Origin: Strongyloides papillosus
Taxonomy: Eukaryota; Nematoda; Chromadorea; Rhabditida; Strongyloididae
Reading direction: 5' to 3'
DNA: 64,000 nt
Assembly (NCBI GenBank): GCA_005656395.1
Contig: SRSI01000010.1
Span: 2,542,001-2,606,000 of the forward strand
Position numbers and translations under genes: made by a program. Shown piece after piece: positions 31,437-46,500 of the stretch. The stretch's first letter is position 1. The number at the start of each line of letters is the position of its first letter. The notes below the pieces were generated by a model. The model made no database searches. It saw only the letters and a list, made by a program, of their open reading frames with translations, and was not told the DNA's origin.

Positions 31437-34400
31437 TATAAGATAAAAAACGAAATAACGAATTTACCAATTCATTTATATATTTTGATAAAGCTTAAAT
31501 TTTGAATAATTGCAAAAAAATTCACAATTTTATTACTATATACAAAATAAAATAAATAAAAAAGATACCAATCAAAATATTTAACTGCATTATATGATAG
31601 TGTAATAAAGGAAATGTACTTATAATATAAATTTTTTCTATAACTACGGATTATTTTGCTAGACATTTACACTATTAATAGAAACATTATAATAATTTCT
31701 AAAATAGGAAATATATATTTTATATAAAAATTAAAATCACATCTTTTCTTATTTTTAAAGTATAACACAGACAATGTTACTTACAGTCAATTAGTTAAAA
31801 ATTTTTTAAATTTATAGCATTTTTTAAAATAGTAACTTTTTACAAACAAGAATATTATAGAGACTTTATTAAATTATATAATTAAAAGTGTTAACAAAGA
31901 ACATGAAGTTATTTTTTTATTGATACTTTACAGATCCTTACGTAATAAGTTTTAACATCTTTGTTATGTTCGTACTTTCACTTTATCATATTTCATTGGT
32001 AGAATTTTTCATTTTTAATATTACAGGATTGATATTAATTTTGATTACTATTATATTGTTTAATACGAAGTTATACTTTTGGAAGTATCCATTATTTAGT
32101 AAGAAACAATATTAAAAAATTGAACCTTATTGTTCCTATATTTCATAAATCATAAGTTTTCACTTACAAATTAGTTTCTCTAACATTGTATAAATTTGGT
32201 AAATATAGGTTAGAACTTATAGCAATATAGTTATAATCCGTTTAAAAAGACTCTTATTACTTTTTATTTAAAAATAGATTGTATAAATATCGGAAATTTG
32301 TTAATAATGTAAAGAAAATAGTTACAAATGTATTTTATTAATTGTAAGTCTATCACCTATAGTGATTATATTATAGAATTAACAAATGCTACTTTTTTAC
32401 TTTATTATTTTATATGAGTAATTAGTGTATTAAAAATTAATTTTCAATCATAATATGTAAAGATATTTATCATTAAAAATTGGCGAGTTTTTGTAAATTT
32501 TTACTGTTAAAAAATTTAAACATAATTATTGCTAAAATGATAAAAAAATGTTTTGTCATTAAATATATATGCAGTTAGTTTTTGTAATTTTCCCAATTTT
32601 ATTTTATTTATAGGAAAATACTTTACTTGCCATAGATCACAGAATACATTTCTCATTGGTAACGTTTTATATGTACTTTAAATTGAGTAAAAAAATTTAC
32701 CTAGACAAATTGAAAACAATTTTGTTGGTGATTTTAAAGTAAAATGAATGAAAACGCATAATTTTAATTTTTGATTTTTTAAATAAGCATTTTTTCTACA
32801 TTATCCTCATATGTTGAGTAATTATTTTCATTTAGTAAATATATTCACAATACAGACGTCGTTTATATTTTGTGGAGTACAAAAAAAATTATTCTTCTTA
32901 CTAGAATATAAATAACTAATTTATTGATAATTTTATTTTTTTACTAGTTTATTTTTCATTAGAAATAGCATACATTATTGTAGCTTATTGTGGTTTTTTT
33001 ACATAACTATAAATGCTTTCCCATTAATATGCGTTTTGTCCAAAAGATGATTTTTCACTAAAATTAACAAGTCTAAATAAAATTTCATTTTATAGCATTC
33101 CTCTAGCATAGATACAAAAACCATTCTATGCATTTTTAAATTTTCTTATACATATATTTTGTTTCTCCTTTTACTCCTCCAACTATTATTTAAATAAAAA
33201 TGTTTGTACGGTGAATTTTCTAACTCTTGATTTAAAAGAAAACTAAAGATCTAAGTTATTCATAATTTATGAAAACGAATATTATGATAAAAAATGTTGT
33301 TTTTGTCTTGGGAAAGTGCGGTTCAATCATAAAATGTCCTTTCTAACTTCTGATGTTATGGGTTTTATTAAACCTATTGAATAATTGATATAAAGATAAT
33401 TGCTATTACACATTCATAGATAAGGCAATTATACAATGCGTTAGATATATTACGCTTTTAAGTATTATTTTAAAGAATGATCTAGAATTTCCAACATTTT
33501 ATTGAAGAATAAAAATTGATTTAGGAGTATGACAAACGAAGTGCGAAACATCTCTTGTAGCGTTTACATAGTGATTTCTAAATTTGTCCATGCTAATATA
33601 AAAACTTAATTTTATTTTTGAGCAGATTGTGTTCTTTATTCCACCTGAAGAAATCCCAATACATTTATTTATGACGCGGCCTACGTTATGTATTATTTTC
33701 TAGATATAGGTCAAAAATTGTTATTCATGATGAAAAATATTTTGCTTATGAGTCAGGTTAATGCTGATATTCTGGTAACAAAGATGATTGTCACCCTCAA
33801 AGCATTGTTGTATCTCAGTGCGGTGGGGAATTTCATGTTATTTAAATGTATCCACTTCCACAACTTCGATTTGAAATACATTTCTCTACATTATTAACCA
33901 ACTCCAGATTTTGTTTTCTCCAGTGTTTTTTTATTTGTTATTATTATATCTCTTCTGACAACTACTCATTTGTCCCTAACATGTGTTTATATGCCTTATG
34001 GTTGACAAACACTTTTTTTTAAAATTTATTACATAAACATATTAAAAATTTTAAAATGTAATTATTCCAATAAAATATGAGAAACTAAATTTTATAAGAA
34101 AAGTGGTGTCCTCTTTGAGAGGAAATTTTACATCGAGAAATTATTAGTATTTACACCACCATATAGACGATAAACAATGGTGTGAGACACTTTTCCCTCT
34201 AAAAGTACTTTGCTATTTTGTGGTATTTTGCACCTTTGGAGACTATGAGTAATTTTTGCACAGAAAGGGAGACATTTTTATTTGTATCTTAAAACGACTA
34301 CTAATTACCAGGTTTCGCTGGTTTTATTTCTTAATTAATGTTTCTTTCAAAACATGTATACATATATAGGTATTTAATATTATAGTTTGTTTGTTTTTTT

Positions 34401-34594
34401 GTATACTTAACTTATAACTTACTTGTCTTATTCTCGTATATTTTTGTATAGAATTATTTTTACTGATTACTCATTTTTTACTTTTAGTAGTTGCTCATTT
34501 AAGGTTCGATTACCAACTTTGACAACATCTCTCTTTAGGGAATATTGAATATTGTCTTTTTGCCAATAAAAATTATTCCCTGTTACCAAGAAAA
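31437..34594. other. 3.2-kb gene-poor region
   Basis: Between the ABHD12-like pair and BIRC6 there is no ORF I can support on either strand. Around 33600-33900 base composition is less AT-biased. In one frame, interrupted by two stops, it reads DEKYFAYESG, then YSGNKDDCHPQSIVVSQCGG, which might be a relic of a Cys-rich secreted domain. The rest is AT-rich, with no repeats that stand out. The last ~100 bp are the 5' leader of BIRC6. Confidence 0.5.
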
Positions 34595-37500
34595 ATGGGA
34601 ACACAAAAACCTATACAGTTAGAGCCTTTGGCTAATTGTCCTTTACTTATTAATCCGTCAAGGTAAGTATTAATTATTATTTATAAGTAGTCTTTGTTTT
34701 ATCATCTTTGCAGATTACAAATTTCTTTACCAAAAAATAAAGTAAAAGATATTTTCTATCATTTAAAGAATGATAAATATTATCTTAATTATGACAATGG
34801 TTCTGTGTATGAATTAAATTCTGATTTATCGACTACTCCTGTGTGTCTATGCGAGTTTAAAAATAAAGATATTTCATTGTATATGAATAGTGATGATGAA
34901 TTAATATTCATTACGGATAACGCAAATATCAATTTTCGAAGTTCATTTGAGTCCACATTCATGTTGAAGAATTCACTACAACCTAAACAATTTGAAAAAG
35001 ACAAGAAAGAGGAGATTAAAATTGAAATGGGATCATTAGAAATCATCCACTGGGCTGCTTATTTTTCATCTAAATTGGAAAGTGGTAATGATGGGGAAGA
35101 AAATGGAGCGTTAAGTTATTTTGATAAAAGTATTTTTGATGCTATGCAAGTTGTTAATGCAGGAGTATTTAGTTCAACGATTGTTACGATAAAAAAACCA
35201 TATGAACTTTTAGATTATGTTAGTAGTGTTACTAAAGAGAATGATGATGAAGGGAAAAGGGAATTTTTTTGGTATCATTTACTTGAAAGATTACGTGTCG
35301 CATTGTGGGAATTCGATCCATATTGTCAAGGATTGAAGAGTATTGTTAATGAACCATTGGTTGTTCAGACACAAGATAATCATATCATGAAAAGTGAAAT
35401 GGCACGTTTTCTATCATTTCATTCTTGGCCTCATAATAATTTTCCGTTAGCTGTACCTAGTTATATGGCTCGATCTGGCTTTTATCATTCTAGTCAGAGA
35501 AGTGCTACTGATAGATGTTTCTGTTTTGCATGCAATTTATGCCTTGCTACATGGGAGGCTAATGATGATCCTATTCAAGAACATGAAAGATACTCACAAA
35601 AGTGCAGTCATTTTAAAAATGAATGTCAGTATAATATTCCTATGAATGTTACCATTTCATCAACAGTTGCAAGGCCTATCTCTGATCACCTCAACAATAT
35701 TAATTCTATAGTTATTGGGACATCTAACTCAAATTCAAAATATGTTGCAGTTGGTGTTAACTATAGTGACAATACATGTGGTGTTGTTTTACACAAGCCT
35801 TATTCTATTATTCCTGGTGATTTTATAGAATTCAAAGTAGACTTACTTAATGATTTATCATACAAGAAACATTTTATTAATGTTGGGATTGATATAAATA
35901 AACCATTGACCTCACAAATTACAGCACTTTGTTCAATATCATATAAAACAACAAGTGACAGTTCTACGGGTTTGTCTAAAAAGACATATTCAAACGTTTT
36001 TCCGGGTCATTATAATGATGGATCAGCTACATTATTGATTTTAGCACTTAAAGTGAGTGATGGTAATACAACAGAAAATATAATAGCTTCTTATCGTACT
36101 ACAATGCAAAATAAACTCATTCATAGGAAGAAGTCTTCAAAGAACCGTGAAGTTTTTGAGGGATTTACTACAGCTGCTGTAGCAGTAGAGGATCTACTTG
36201 CTTTGGGTGATTTTTCAGACGATGATATATTTAAGGATAATATGTCAAATGACTACAATGAATGTGATATAAATAGTAAAGAATCGTCAATAAGATATAG
36301 TTCTGAAAATCAGAAGTTTGAACTCGAAAATTACCTAAACGTCCCTGAATTGGTTTCCAAAAGTTTACAACATCCAAACTCTATTGAATATATTATCTGT
36401 GATAATGAATTCCATAATGTTTTCTTTACTGTAAACAACTATTCGAGTAATTCAAGTGCCATTATGTCATTTAAAGTCAATCATTCCTGTTTATGTACTG
36501 AAACATTGATTCCGACTGGTGTTGTACACAAGGAAATTAGTAATGGAACGATTAAGAAATTTAGTCTTTTGGATAAAGACTTCTTTGGAAATTCAAAACT
36601 TCCTCTTGTTGTTTTCGGTGCAGTAGTTCTAACACATGATGGCATGCTACAAATATGTGATTTCAACTCAAATGAAAAGGCGTTATTGGAACAAATTTCG
36701 AAAGTTTTGCATTAACTAAGAATCAGATTATCCTCGGAATTGATAAAGAAAATTCAGCAATGTCATTCCAATTTGACAAACCTGTAACAGATGATTTTGT
36801 CAATGAAGCAGATATAAAACTTCTATTTAAACTTGTATTTGGAAATCTAACTGTAGATAAAATGAAAGAACATCTCAAGGATACTTTAGCATATAAAAAA
36901 CTCGATAACGATAGTGTTAGTAAACTATGGCATCTTGTTCGAATGCAACCAATTTTGTTCGATCAAAATTGTTCTCAATTAATTTATAATAAAACAGGTG
37001 ATCTTATTAAGAAAGAAGGAAATGTTGGGACGTATAGTCAGTATAGAATTCAAGTACCACCAATATGGAAAATTAATAGTGATCATAAGTTTTCTATGCT
37101 AACAGGACCTGCTACGTCAAATAAGGACTATATGAAATGTTTTGCAATGAAATCTTATAATATTGATCCAACTGTTAGCATTGAGGATGACTTATATTGT
37201 CAGGTATACCAAATCTCTTTTACCTGTGGAAGTTCATTTTCTCACATCAATATTTTGTTTAAACTTGCTGATGTTAATATGCCTTTACCACAAATGAAAC
37301 TTAGTATAATGAAATTAAAGGATGGTGAGAAATATTCTTCCTTGACAGAGTACTTTGACGAGACAAATACTAGAGTTTTAAGGAAAAATTTAGATTCATT
37401 TAAAAGTCATTTAATGCCTATATCTGGAAAAGATAATTTCTATAATTTATTGGATCATTCAGATATTGACCAAGGGAACATCCTCTGTCAAGTTGGTTAC

Positions 37501-40500
37501 CATGATCTCTTTGAAAGAATGCTCGTTGATACCTGTGATTATGACTATAATGGTGATATTGTTGTAAAGTCTGGTGGTGCTACAACGTTTTATTTTATTC
37601 TTGAATTTGTACCTTCAGAATTTTCATCTCTTAGTAGATATCAGAAATTATTATCAAAAGAAAATTCTGTCTTTAATAGTCATACAGCATTTCACAATTC
37701 AAAAAATAAAAGACTATTAAGTAAAGCTTCGAAAGTACATAAATGTGAAAGACTTGGTATAAAGAGTTCCCGTGAGGCGTGTGAACTTTTAAATGGTGAT
37801 CATTTGAAACTCGCTGTAGTTAAGGAAATATCTTTTCTCATTTGTGATTTCGATCGTAATAAAATTGAAATGCCCAAGGTACAAAGATATGCTTTAACAA
37901 CAGCTACTGATTGTCATGTCAATCTCCTCAATATCGCTTTTGGAAGGTTTCCTCCTGACTTTACGAAAGAATCAATGTCGATTAGTGAAATGAGACAAAC
38001 ATCTATAAAAGCAATTGAGATTCTTAATTGGATATTGGGAGTTAACTCAAATCACCTTCAACTTTCCGTTGTCAATAAATTTTTACTTTTAACAGAAGAC
38101 GATAACTTTATATCTGATATTGTTGAGTACGGATTTGTACATTCTACAAAAGATTTGTCGTATAATACCATTCTATTGTTAACAAAACTTATGAATTCCT
38201 CTAAATCTGATGTAAAATGTTATGGAGATTACTGGAAGAGTATGATTACGCTTGCAAATAAAGCTGCTCTACTTTTACAAAATTTTGACCAATCCAGTTC
38301 ATTTTACAATTTAATACTCTTTTTGACAACGATATTAAATCAAACTACTGATTTTATGAATGATACTTCAAATATCTTACTTTGTAATGAAACGATGATG
38401 ACGTATTGTTCTGTGTTAAAGGAACTAGGGGATGTATATAATAAAAAGCGTCAAAAAACAGAATTTTTGTCTGAACTTGAAGCAATCTCGTATCCTGGTG
38501 ATTTTTTCGAGCTTGAAATGTTTGATTGGCCAAAAACAATTATGAAGGTAAAAAGTTACTTAAACTGTGAATCAAATAGAGAATCTCATAATATCATTGA
38601 AAAAAATAGGAAATACAACAACAAACCTATTAACCATGAAATACCAACACCTGATTCGTTGACGAATGCTGCTAGTAATACAAGCCAAACTAATTACAAT
38701 ATTCTTATTGAACAGTATAAAGCTGCACATTCTGGTGACTCTGAATACAAAGATCTAAAGTTAGTGCTTGATACAACAGAAAAAATCAAGAATAAGAACT
38801 ACGATCAAACAAAGATAACTTCTAATCCATTTTCCAAGGAGGATATGGCTAAATTTAAAACTTCTGTCCCTGAATTTTTCCTCTCTAGATTCCTACATAG
38901 GTTAGGAGGAAACTCTCAGTCAACGAAAGAGGATTACATTCGTTTCTTCAATTTTGATTTTCTCATTCAAAATGGAAATATAAAAAGTGGTAGTTCTGAA
39001 TCAAAGAATTTTATTTATGGAAATACTGATGAATGGTTAAGTATATGCGATGACATGAATTGTTATGTTAGTACAGGTGAAATAAAAAGTGTTTCCTATA
39101 TTAATACAAAGAAATGGTTTGAACTATTAGACTACAAAATTGTTAATGGAACTCAGACTTTTAACAATTCATCGATTTCTGATGCTCCAAGTGACTCTAA
39201 AAACAACCAGTTGAAACCTCAGAAAAAACATGGCATGTCCGCACCATTTCCTCCAATAGCTGTGATGGATTCTTTTCCAAATTTCTCACCCAATTTTATA
39301 GAAACAAAATTAAATATTAATAATAGTATGATAAAAGAATCATCCAATGTTAATGATTGTTTTGAACGTGATGTTATAATAGACCCAATTTTCCTAAATG
39401 GTCTTTTGGAAAGTGAACCACTAACATTTAAAATTGTTGAAACAACAGGGCATGTAAAAGTTTTTGGATCATCTATGACATCAGAAAAAAATAGACAAGG
39501 ACAGGAAACAGATTGGGTTAATAAGAAATTTACCTTGAGTCTTCAATCTGCAATTCAAGTACCCACTCCAGAACTCGTTACGATGGATAGATTAACTGTT
39601 GGATCTAAGAAAACTATTCTTATTAATTTTGGAACCCCAGTCTATTTAACTCATATAATTATTCCTCCAAATAATGCGATTGGAAGTATTGACATTCTTG
39701 GACAATTCAGAGAAGAGTTTCCAAATGAAATCATTGGTAGTTCTAATACATTTTCTAAAAGAGCCTTAATCCTTAATAACATAAATCTAAAGTCGCCAGT
39801 TCAATTTGTTACACTTGTTTTGCGTGTAAAGAATTTTGTAAAAGAAGCTAGTACCTTCTGTCTTGGTAATTTTTATGGCCACAGGCATTTAAGTTGCAAA
39901 GAAATTTATGATTTGAAAAATTTGACCCAGTTACGTGAAAATTTAGAGGCTAGCTTCAGATACTTGGAAAAGGAAATTGGTCATTCTATCTGTTGTCTTG
40001 AGAATGATGACGAGGAACAAGGTTCACTTTTAAAAAATATTGAAAATTGTCATATGAAAAAACTAAAATGGAATATTGTTAATGGAATTATAAATAGAAT
40101 GTCTGAGGCAAACACAACTGCACAATTAAAAGTTGTCAAGGATTATGCAAAACACATTTTTATGTCTAGACGTTCATCTTTCGATGATTGCACTTTGGGA
40201 CATCTTCAAGCATATCTTGAAAGTATATCTGTATTTTTATTAGAAGTCTCTCAAAATTTATCTATATCCACACGATCATTGTCTTCTATAACACGTGTTG
40301 ACGATAATTATGATTTTAAGAAGAATGCCCAATTGGTAAATGATATTGTCAAGAACTTGTTTGATCTTGATTCGGCTGTTTCATTATTTGGAAATGTTGT
40401 TATATTTGGTAATGCTGAAGCACGTGTGAAATTGGTTAGTCTTATATTTCAAACATGCTACTCTAAAGTTTGGTGGCCACAATTTTTTACATCTGTTCTT

Positions 40501-43500
40501 AAAAAGTTCTACACTTACTTCCAATACAAAACTGATGATGATTTCTTTATGATGTTCTCATTTTTACTCCATAGTACAGTAAAGTTCCCTGCTTTGTATG
40601 GATTGACAATGAAGGAATTACTAGGTTTCTTAATGTCTCAATGTGTAGAAAAAAATTTATACAAAAATCATCAATTAATCACATGGACATTAACTTTGTG
40701 TTCAACAGCTTTCGATGTCGTGGTGGTTAATAAAAGAAAATGTGATAGGTGGAGTTTTATTTCAGGAGATTTTGCAATTTCAACATTATCTCCAAAAACT
40801 TCTGTCAATGCATCTGAGACGAAAGATTTTAATGTATCACCTAGTACTTCTCAAAATATAATGACTGCCAAGAAGACTGGTATTACTGCTGGACAACTTC
40901 CACCACAAAATACGGTAGCGATTGCTTTTCCTCCATCGACAGTTCCACCACCGCTTCAATTTAGTTTTGTTTCTGCTCAAGGTGGAGTTCCAATACCTCC
41001 TCATGTTTTTTCATCATTAGCAGTACCATCAGTATCAATAACTCCATCATTTGGAGATATGATAGCATCCTCACCAACTTCTACTCAACCATATCTTGGT
41101 ACTTTTATGGTCCAACAACAATTTAATATTGGGTCAATGTTACAAAGTAAAAATTTCCATAATAATCAAAGTATACAAAATAATATAAAGTTTAACATTC
41201 CCCAGTTTAAGAAAGACAACTCAAGTAGTAAAACTAGGCAGTACTCGGCTCGTCTTAAAATGCCGTTTGATTTCTGTAAAGAAATTGTCAATACACTAAC
41301 AAATCTTCTTCTTGAAATTCACAACGATTCAAATTCTGACCTACCTCTTGTTACAAAACTTCTTTTATGTAAAATCATTTCTAAAGTTTGTAACCATGGT
41401 GGTATGCATCCACTTCCTTTAACACTTGTTATCAGAGAAAAAACATATAGTTTAGTATCATTGATGGTTGACACAACAACACAATATTGGCTTAAACATG
41501 CCCTTCAATGTCTTTTCTTTGACTCTATTGATGCTGAATTTAGGCAGCAAATAAGGAATATTCTTTCATCATATACAAAGTTCGAAAAAATCAATGAATA
41601 CAAAAATGGAACAGACGACTTCTATAAAGCTATTGTTGGTGATGTAAAGAAACATTCATTAATCTTAAATAATAGCCAAAATATCGGACATGATATGACA
41701 CCAATTACCATTGAATCATTGGAGGCTATGATGAAGTTACATACATCTGTCATTAACCGTGAACATTTATCTCTTGGTGAAAGATTAACTTCCATATTAG
41801 AAGGCAACATTTCATGTGATAAACTTCCAAAACTCAGATATGATTGCGTTGAAATTGATTATGACTCAAATCTCCGAATAAATATAGAAAATATGGAAGC
41901 CCCATCACATACTGCTGTGGCATCAGGAATGGAAAGATCAAAATGGGGTTGGTCAACTCCTCATGATATATTTTCTATGGCAAACTTTGATTCTCAAGAT
42001 AAAGAATTGTTATATGAATATTTAATGATTCTTATGTATTTATTAAGACCATCAGATCAAAAGATTTGTACAATTCCATCATCTATACGTATTACGGTTT
42101 TGACAGCTTTTGTTGGGAAGTTTTTGAAGAAGAAACTTTCAAAAGGAGAATCAATGATTTATGTGTTTAGGTGGATAGATGTATTAAGAGTCATTGAAAG
42201 ACAATTTGCATTTTCTGCAAAATCTGTTGAGGAGTATTTATCTTTTATGGTTGTAGAGATGGGATATATGGATAAAGATGATTATAAACTTGATATTGAC
42301 TTTTCAACTCAGTCTCGAGCCGCTTTATCAGCTCTTAGTTCTTTTGAAGGAATTTTCTATGGTAGAAATCAAACTTCTAGTATTGATTCAAGCAGTGTTT
42401 CGTTGTCTTATATATCAAAGAATGTCTCAGAAAAAGATACTATAGACTATAGCCAGTAAAGATATTATATCAGGAACAGATAATGTTATTGATATTGCTG
42501 AGAAATCTGATCAGGCTGATGACTCAAGTCCTGACGATGATGAAAGTTTGTCAGAGACTAAGAAAAACAAGTTGGATATCCAGACTAGCGAAGATAATAA
42601 CGAATCTCTACTGGAAGATGTAGTTATTGGAACAGAATGTGAATTAACATTCCACAATTTTATTGAAAATCAACTTAAAAAATATGAAGTACAATTGAAT
42701 GATCAAAGACAACGTTTTAGTCATTCCCTTAGTACAGATAATGTTAAAAGATCTGGATTAAAAGGTTTAATTGAGACGATGAATGAATTTTTAGACAACA
42801 TTTCCGAAGACTTAAAGAACATTGCAGATACAGAAGTACTCGCTTCTCATATCTCTGCTAACCAATCACTGGAATTCAATAGAATAAATAGTTGTCAACA
42901 AGCAGTCCTTGATCTACATAAGAAAATATGGGCTAAAGATTGTTTAATAATGCCATATTTGCCTGCTAATCAAAGTTATGCTTATCATAGATTTTCTCAA
43001 TCTACCGATGTTGCTTTGAAATCTAGTATTGTTTTCAATGAAATTGTACTAAAAGAATGTCTTGGAAAATGGTGTAATATCGTTAATTTGGCCTTGGAGA
43101 AACAACAGTATAGTGAATATGAAGATTTGATGTCTAAAAAATTCATGGGCATTACCATGTATACTGTTATTAATATTTTCAATAATCTAATATCTGATTT
43201 TAATTTCATAATTGACAATCATAATTTAGCAAAAAGTGTACTTGTTACCTTCTTTGATATACTTGGTAATGTTAGAACGAAGTTAAATTCAATTACTTCA
43301 CAACATGGAAAAGCTAAATTCTTCTATGAAGATATTTGTCTCAGTGAGTCAGCTGTCGAAACATTGATTAGTTTGAAGAACTACTGGTTTACCTCAGATA
43401 CTCTTGATATTTCACACGAAGCTATAAGACTTATTGAAACTTCATGTTCAGTTAGTTCTAGAGTTACAGAACAACTTATTAATTCAAAGCATTTCGAGGA

Positions 43501-46500
43501 TTTCTTCATTTCATACTTTGATGCTCAACTCAACAATGATACCAATCTTGGAGCTGCTTTCTTTTCACCTGTCAGAGATTTATTAACTACATTATCTCGC
43601 GATGAAAAGAATTTTGTGACATTTAGAAGTAAAATTCTGAATACTATAAGTTATGTATTGAATGAGAAGTATCATTTATTGAAGAAGAATACTTTTGTAA
43701 TGAATCACATAACCAGTATAATGTTGAAAATCAATTTCCAAGAAGCTTCGTTTAACGAACAACATCAACTTTATTTCCATATATTAGAACCAATTCTTAA
43801 TGGAATATTGTCTTTTGTTAGAGATCGTAAGATGTGTAATGAAAATGATAACAAATTCTCTGATGTATTTGATTTGGATGGTTTACAAAAGAGACAAACA
43901 ATTTCACCGAATAAATGTTTTACTCAAGTAATGGATAATGATGGATCCTTAGAAGGTAGTGATTACGATAAGAAGAAATACAATGAAAATAAGGCAAATC
44001 CTCTTATTAATGATGGATTTACCAAGATTAAACAAAAGAAAAATGAAACTAAGAAAGAGATTAAAAATAATAATGAAAACAGCATATTCCAAACAATAAA
44101 TAATTTTATTCCCGGTGATCCTGCACAATTTATACATGATAATTATATCTCTCTTGCCTCTAAACATGAAAATCAAAAGAAAGATGAGAATGCAGGAAAT
44201 GAAAGCGATTCTCATCTAGAAAATTTCTTATTTACTATGATCCAAGATTTAAGTAATACATTGAAATATAAGGCATATGGAAAGCTTTTCTTAGAAGAAA
44301 AATTAAACCTACTTTACAAAATGTTGGATATTTTATCATACTGTGATTGTGATAGAGCTATAAGTTTTGAATCTCTCGAGACCTGTTAAACTTTCATTAA
44401 TTACGTTTGGAGATTACATTTACGATATAATATCAAAATTGACTAGTCTTAGTAGTCATATAATGAATGGTAATACCAAGAAGTTTGTTGAACCATTCGT
44501 ATTATACTTGAATAAAAACAGTAGAAATTCATTAAAGAATATAAGTTCATATGAAATATTGAATTTAGACAAAAGAAAAGATTTTGTAGGAATGTCAAGA
44601 CCACTCCAATTTGCCTACCAATTAATGCTAAAAAATGTAGAGTACAAAAAGAGTTTTAGTGAATTAAAAGGTGTTGATTTGATTGCTGATCAAATAAATA
44701 GATATGTAAATTCATCATTACAATCTTTTACAGCATCATCACCTTCAACAGAATTGTTTTCACAGCTTCAAAAACTCACAAGTACTGTTACTGGAATGGA
44801 AGAAAAGTTACCAATGATTAAGGGAAAAAATTACTTCGACAGAGAGGTTAACTATGCACCATTATCTAATATAAGTGGTTCAATGAAGAATCTTAACAAT
44901 AGCATCTATGGTGTTATGTCGAATGTTCCTGGAAATGTTAAACGAGCAAGAGCCATTAATTGGACTTATAATTTCACTCCAAAAGAATCTCATTGCCATC
45001 TTACTTTTACTTTTGCACATCAGATATTACTTAAAGACATTCAAATCAAGTTTGCTACACCATACCATTGCAATGGTATCGGAGTACAGGCAATGTTTGC
45101 AACTGAACCATCATTATCATCTTGGAGAGCTAATTTTAATGCCCAGAGAGTTGTTGGAAAAGGAAAGATGGATGTTAAGTTTAATATGAGTACATTCCCA
45201 GTTAATGCTGTGAGGTTATATTTCCAGAAACCTATTGATAGTTCATCATTGTCAATTTCACAGATTGTTATTAATGGATATCCAGCTGTTGATAATCTTG
45301 TATTTAAATTCAAATACGAACGTGATTTTATTAATTGGCTTGATATCCTAAGTAAGACATTTACTGATGATGTAAATATTTGGAGCCAATATGAAAAATT
45401 ATCTCATTCATTTATTAAGTATTTTATGGTATATGGTGGAGGTGAAGAGGTCCAAAAACATCTAAGTAAAATATTTTTGCATTATGATCAACAGAAGAAA
45501 TCGTCATCATGTAGTTCTGTAAGCCTTATTATTCAATATCTCCAAGAAGAAAATTATGTCAATCCTGATTGCTTGGTATTCCTTGCTGAAGCAATGTTAC
45601 AATCATGTACAATTGTTAAACAAGGGCCAAATAGAAAATTACCTATACATCTCCTTCATTCATATACAGTTACGAGACAGAAAATTTACTTAGAAACAAT
45701 ACCTTCGATAATCCACAAAGTTCTCTTTTCACCAAAGAATGGTTCCAGTAACTACTTGGATTCAACATTAATTTGGATTGCTTCATGTATTGTGTGGCAA
45801 AACTCAAATGATAATTTAATGAAACATGATACTGCAGCGACGTGTATCGAGATTGGTAGTAAAATTATTCCACTTCTACCAAAACTTGTAGAATATTGTC
45901 AAAATCCTGTTACAGAAGCTTCTGCCTGGTTAATGTGTTCTTTTGTCAAAGCAACACCATTACTTTTCCCGTCAATTTTAGAAGCATTTGGATATAATCA
46001 GGATAAAAATAATATTATGGAAATTAGTACAAGTCATTTCTTGTATTATCTTCAACATATTGGTCAATCTGGAACAGCTATTGAATTATTAAAAGAAAAA
46101 GGTATACTTAATCAATATCTCGAGGTTATTTATCAAATTTGTACAAAACCGTCAAAAGATAAGATGACAATATTTTATAATATCATTAACTTCTTGTCAA
46201 AAATATCTCGTGTCGGTGGAGCATGTGAATATTTGGATCATTATAAACCATCTAGCTTTATTATACCATTGTTAACATTTATATCATCAGAAAGTTTCGA
46301 TGATTATGTTAAGAAGACAACCTTTACTGTTTCTGAGGTGGCTGATAGAGTTATTGACTTAATGAATAATTTAACTTCATATGGAGGTAATCACCGTGCT
46401 AAGATTGCAGAAGCTGTTACAGAAATTCTTGTACAATCAAAAACTAAGAGTCTAACAAGTGCAGCAAAACAACTTGTCTATAGAATAGTTCTCGATGAAG

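Noticed and set aside
31472..31666. 64-codon minus-strand ORF upstream of the ABHD12-like pair
   Set aside because: Phe/Tyr/Ile/Lys-rich as expected from AT-rich spacer; no motif and no splice link to the neighbouring gene.
34505..34525. ggttcgattacc as a tRNA T-loop
   Set aside because: No matching A box, acceptor stem or anticodon arm upstream.
36704..36720. 17-bp GT...AG stretch as an intron that restores the BIRC6 frame
   Set aside because: Far below the shortest introns seen in this window (35 bp); a one-base indel is simpler.
42456..42473. 18-bp GT...AG stretch as an intron at the second BIRC6 break
   Set aside because: Multiple of three and leads straight into a stop, so it does not restore reading.
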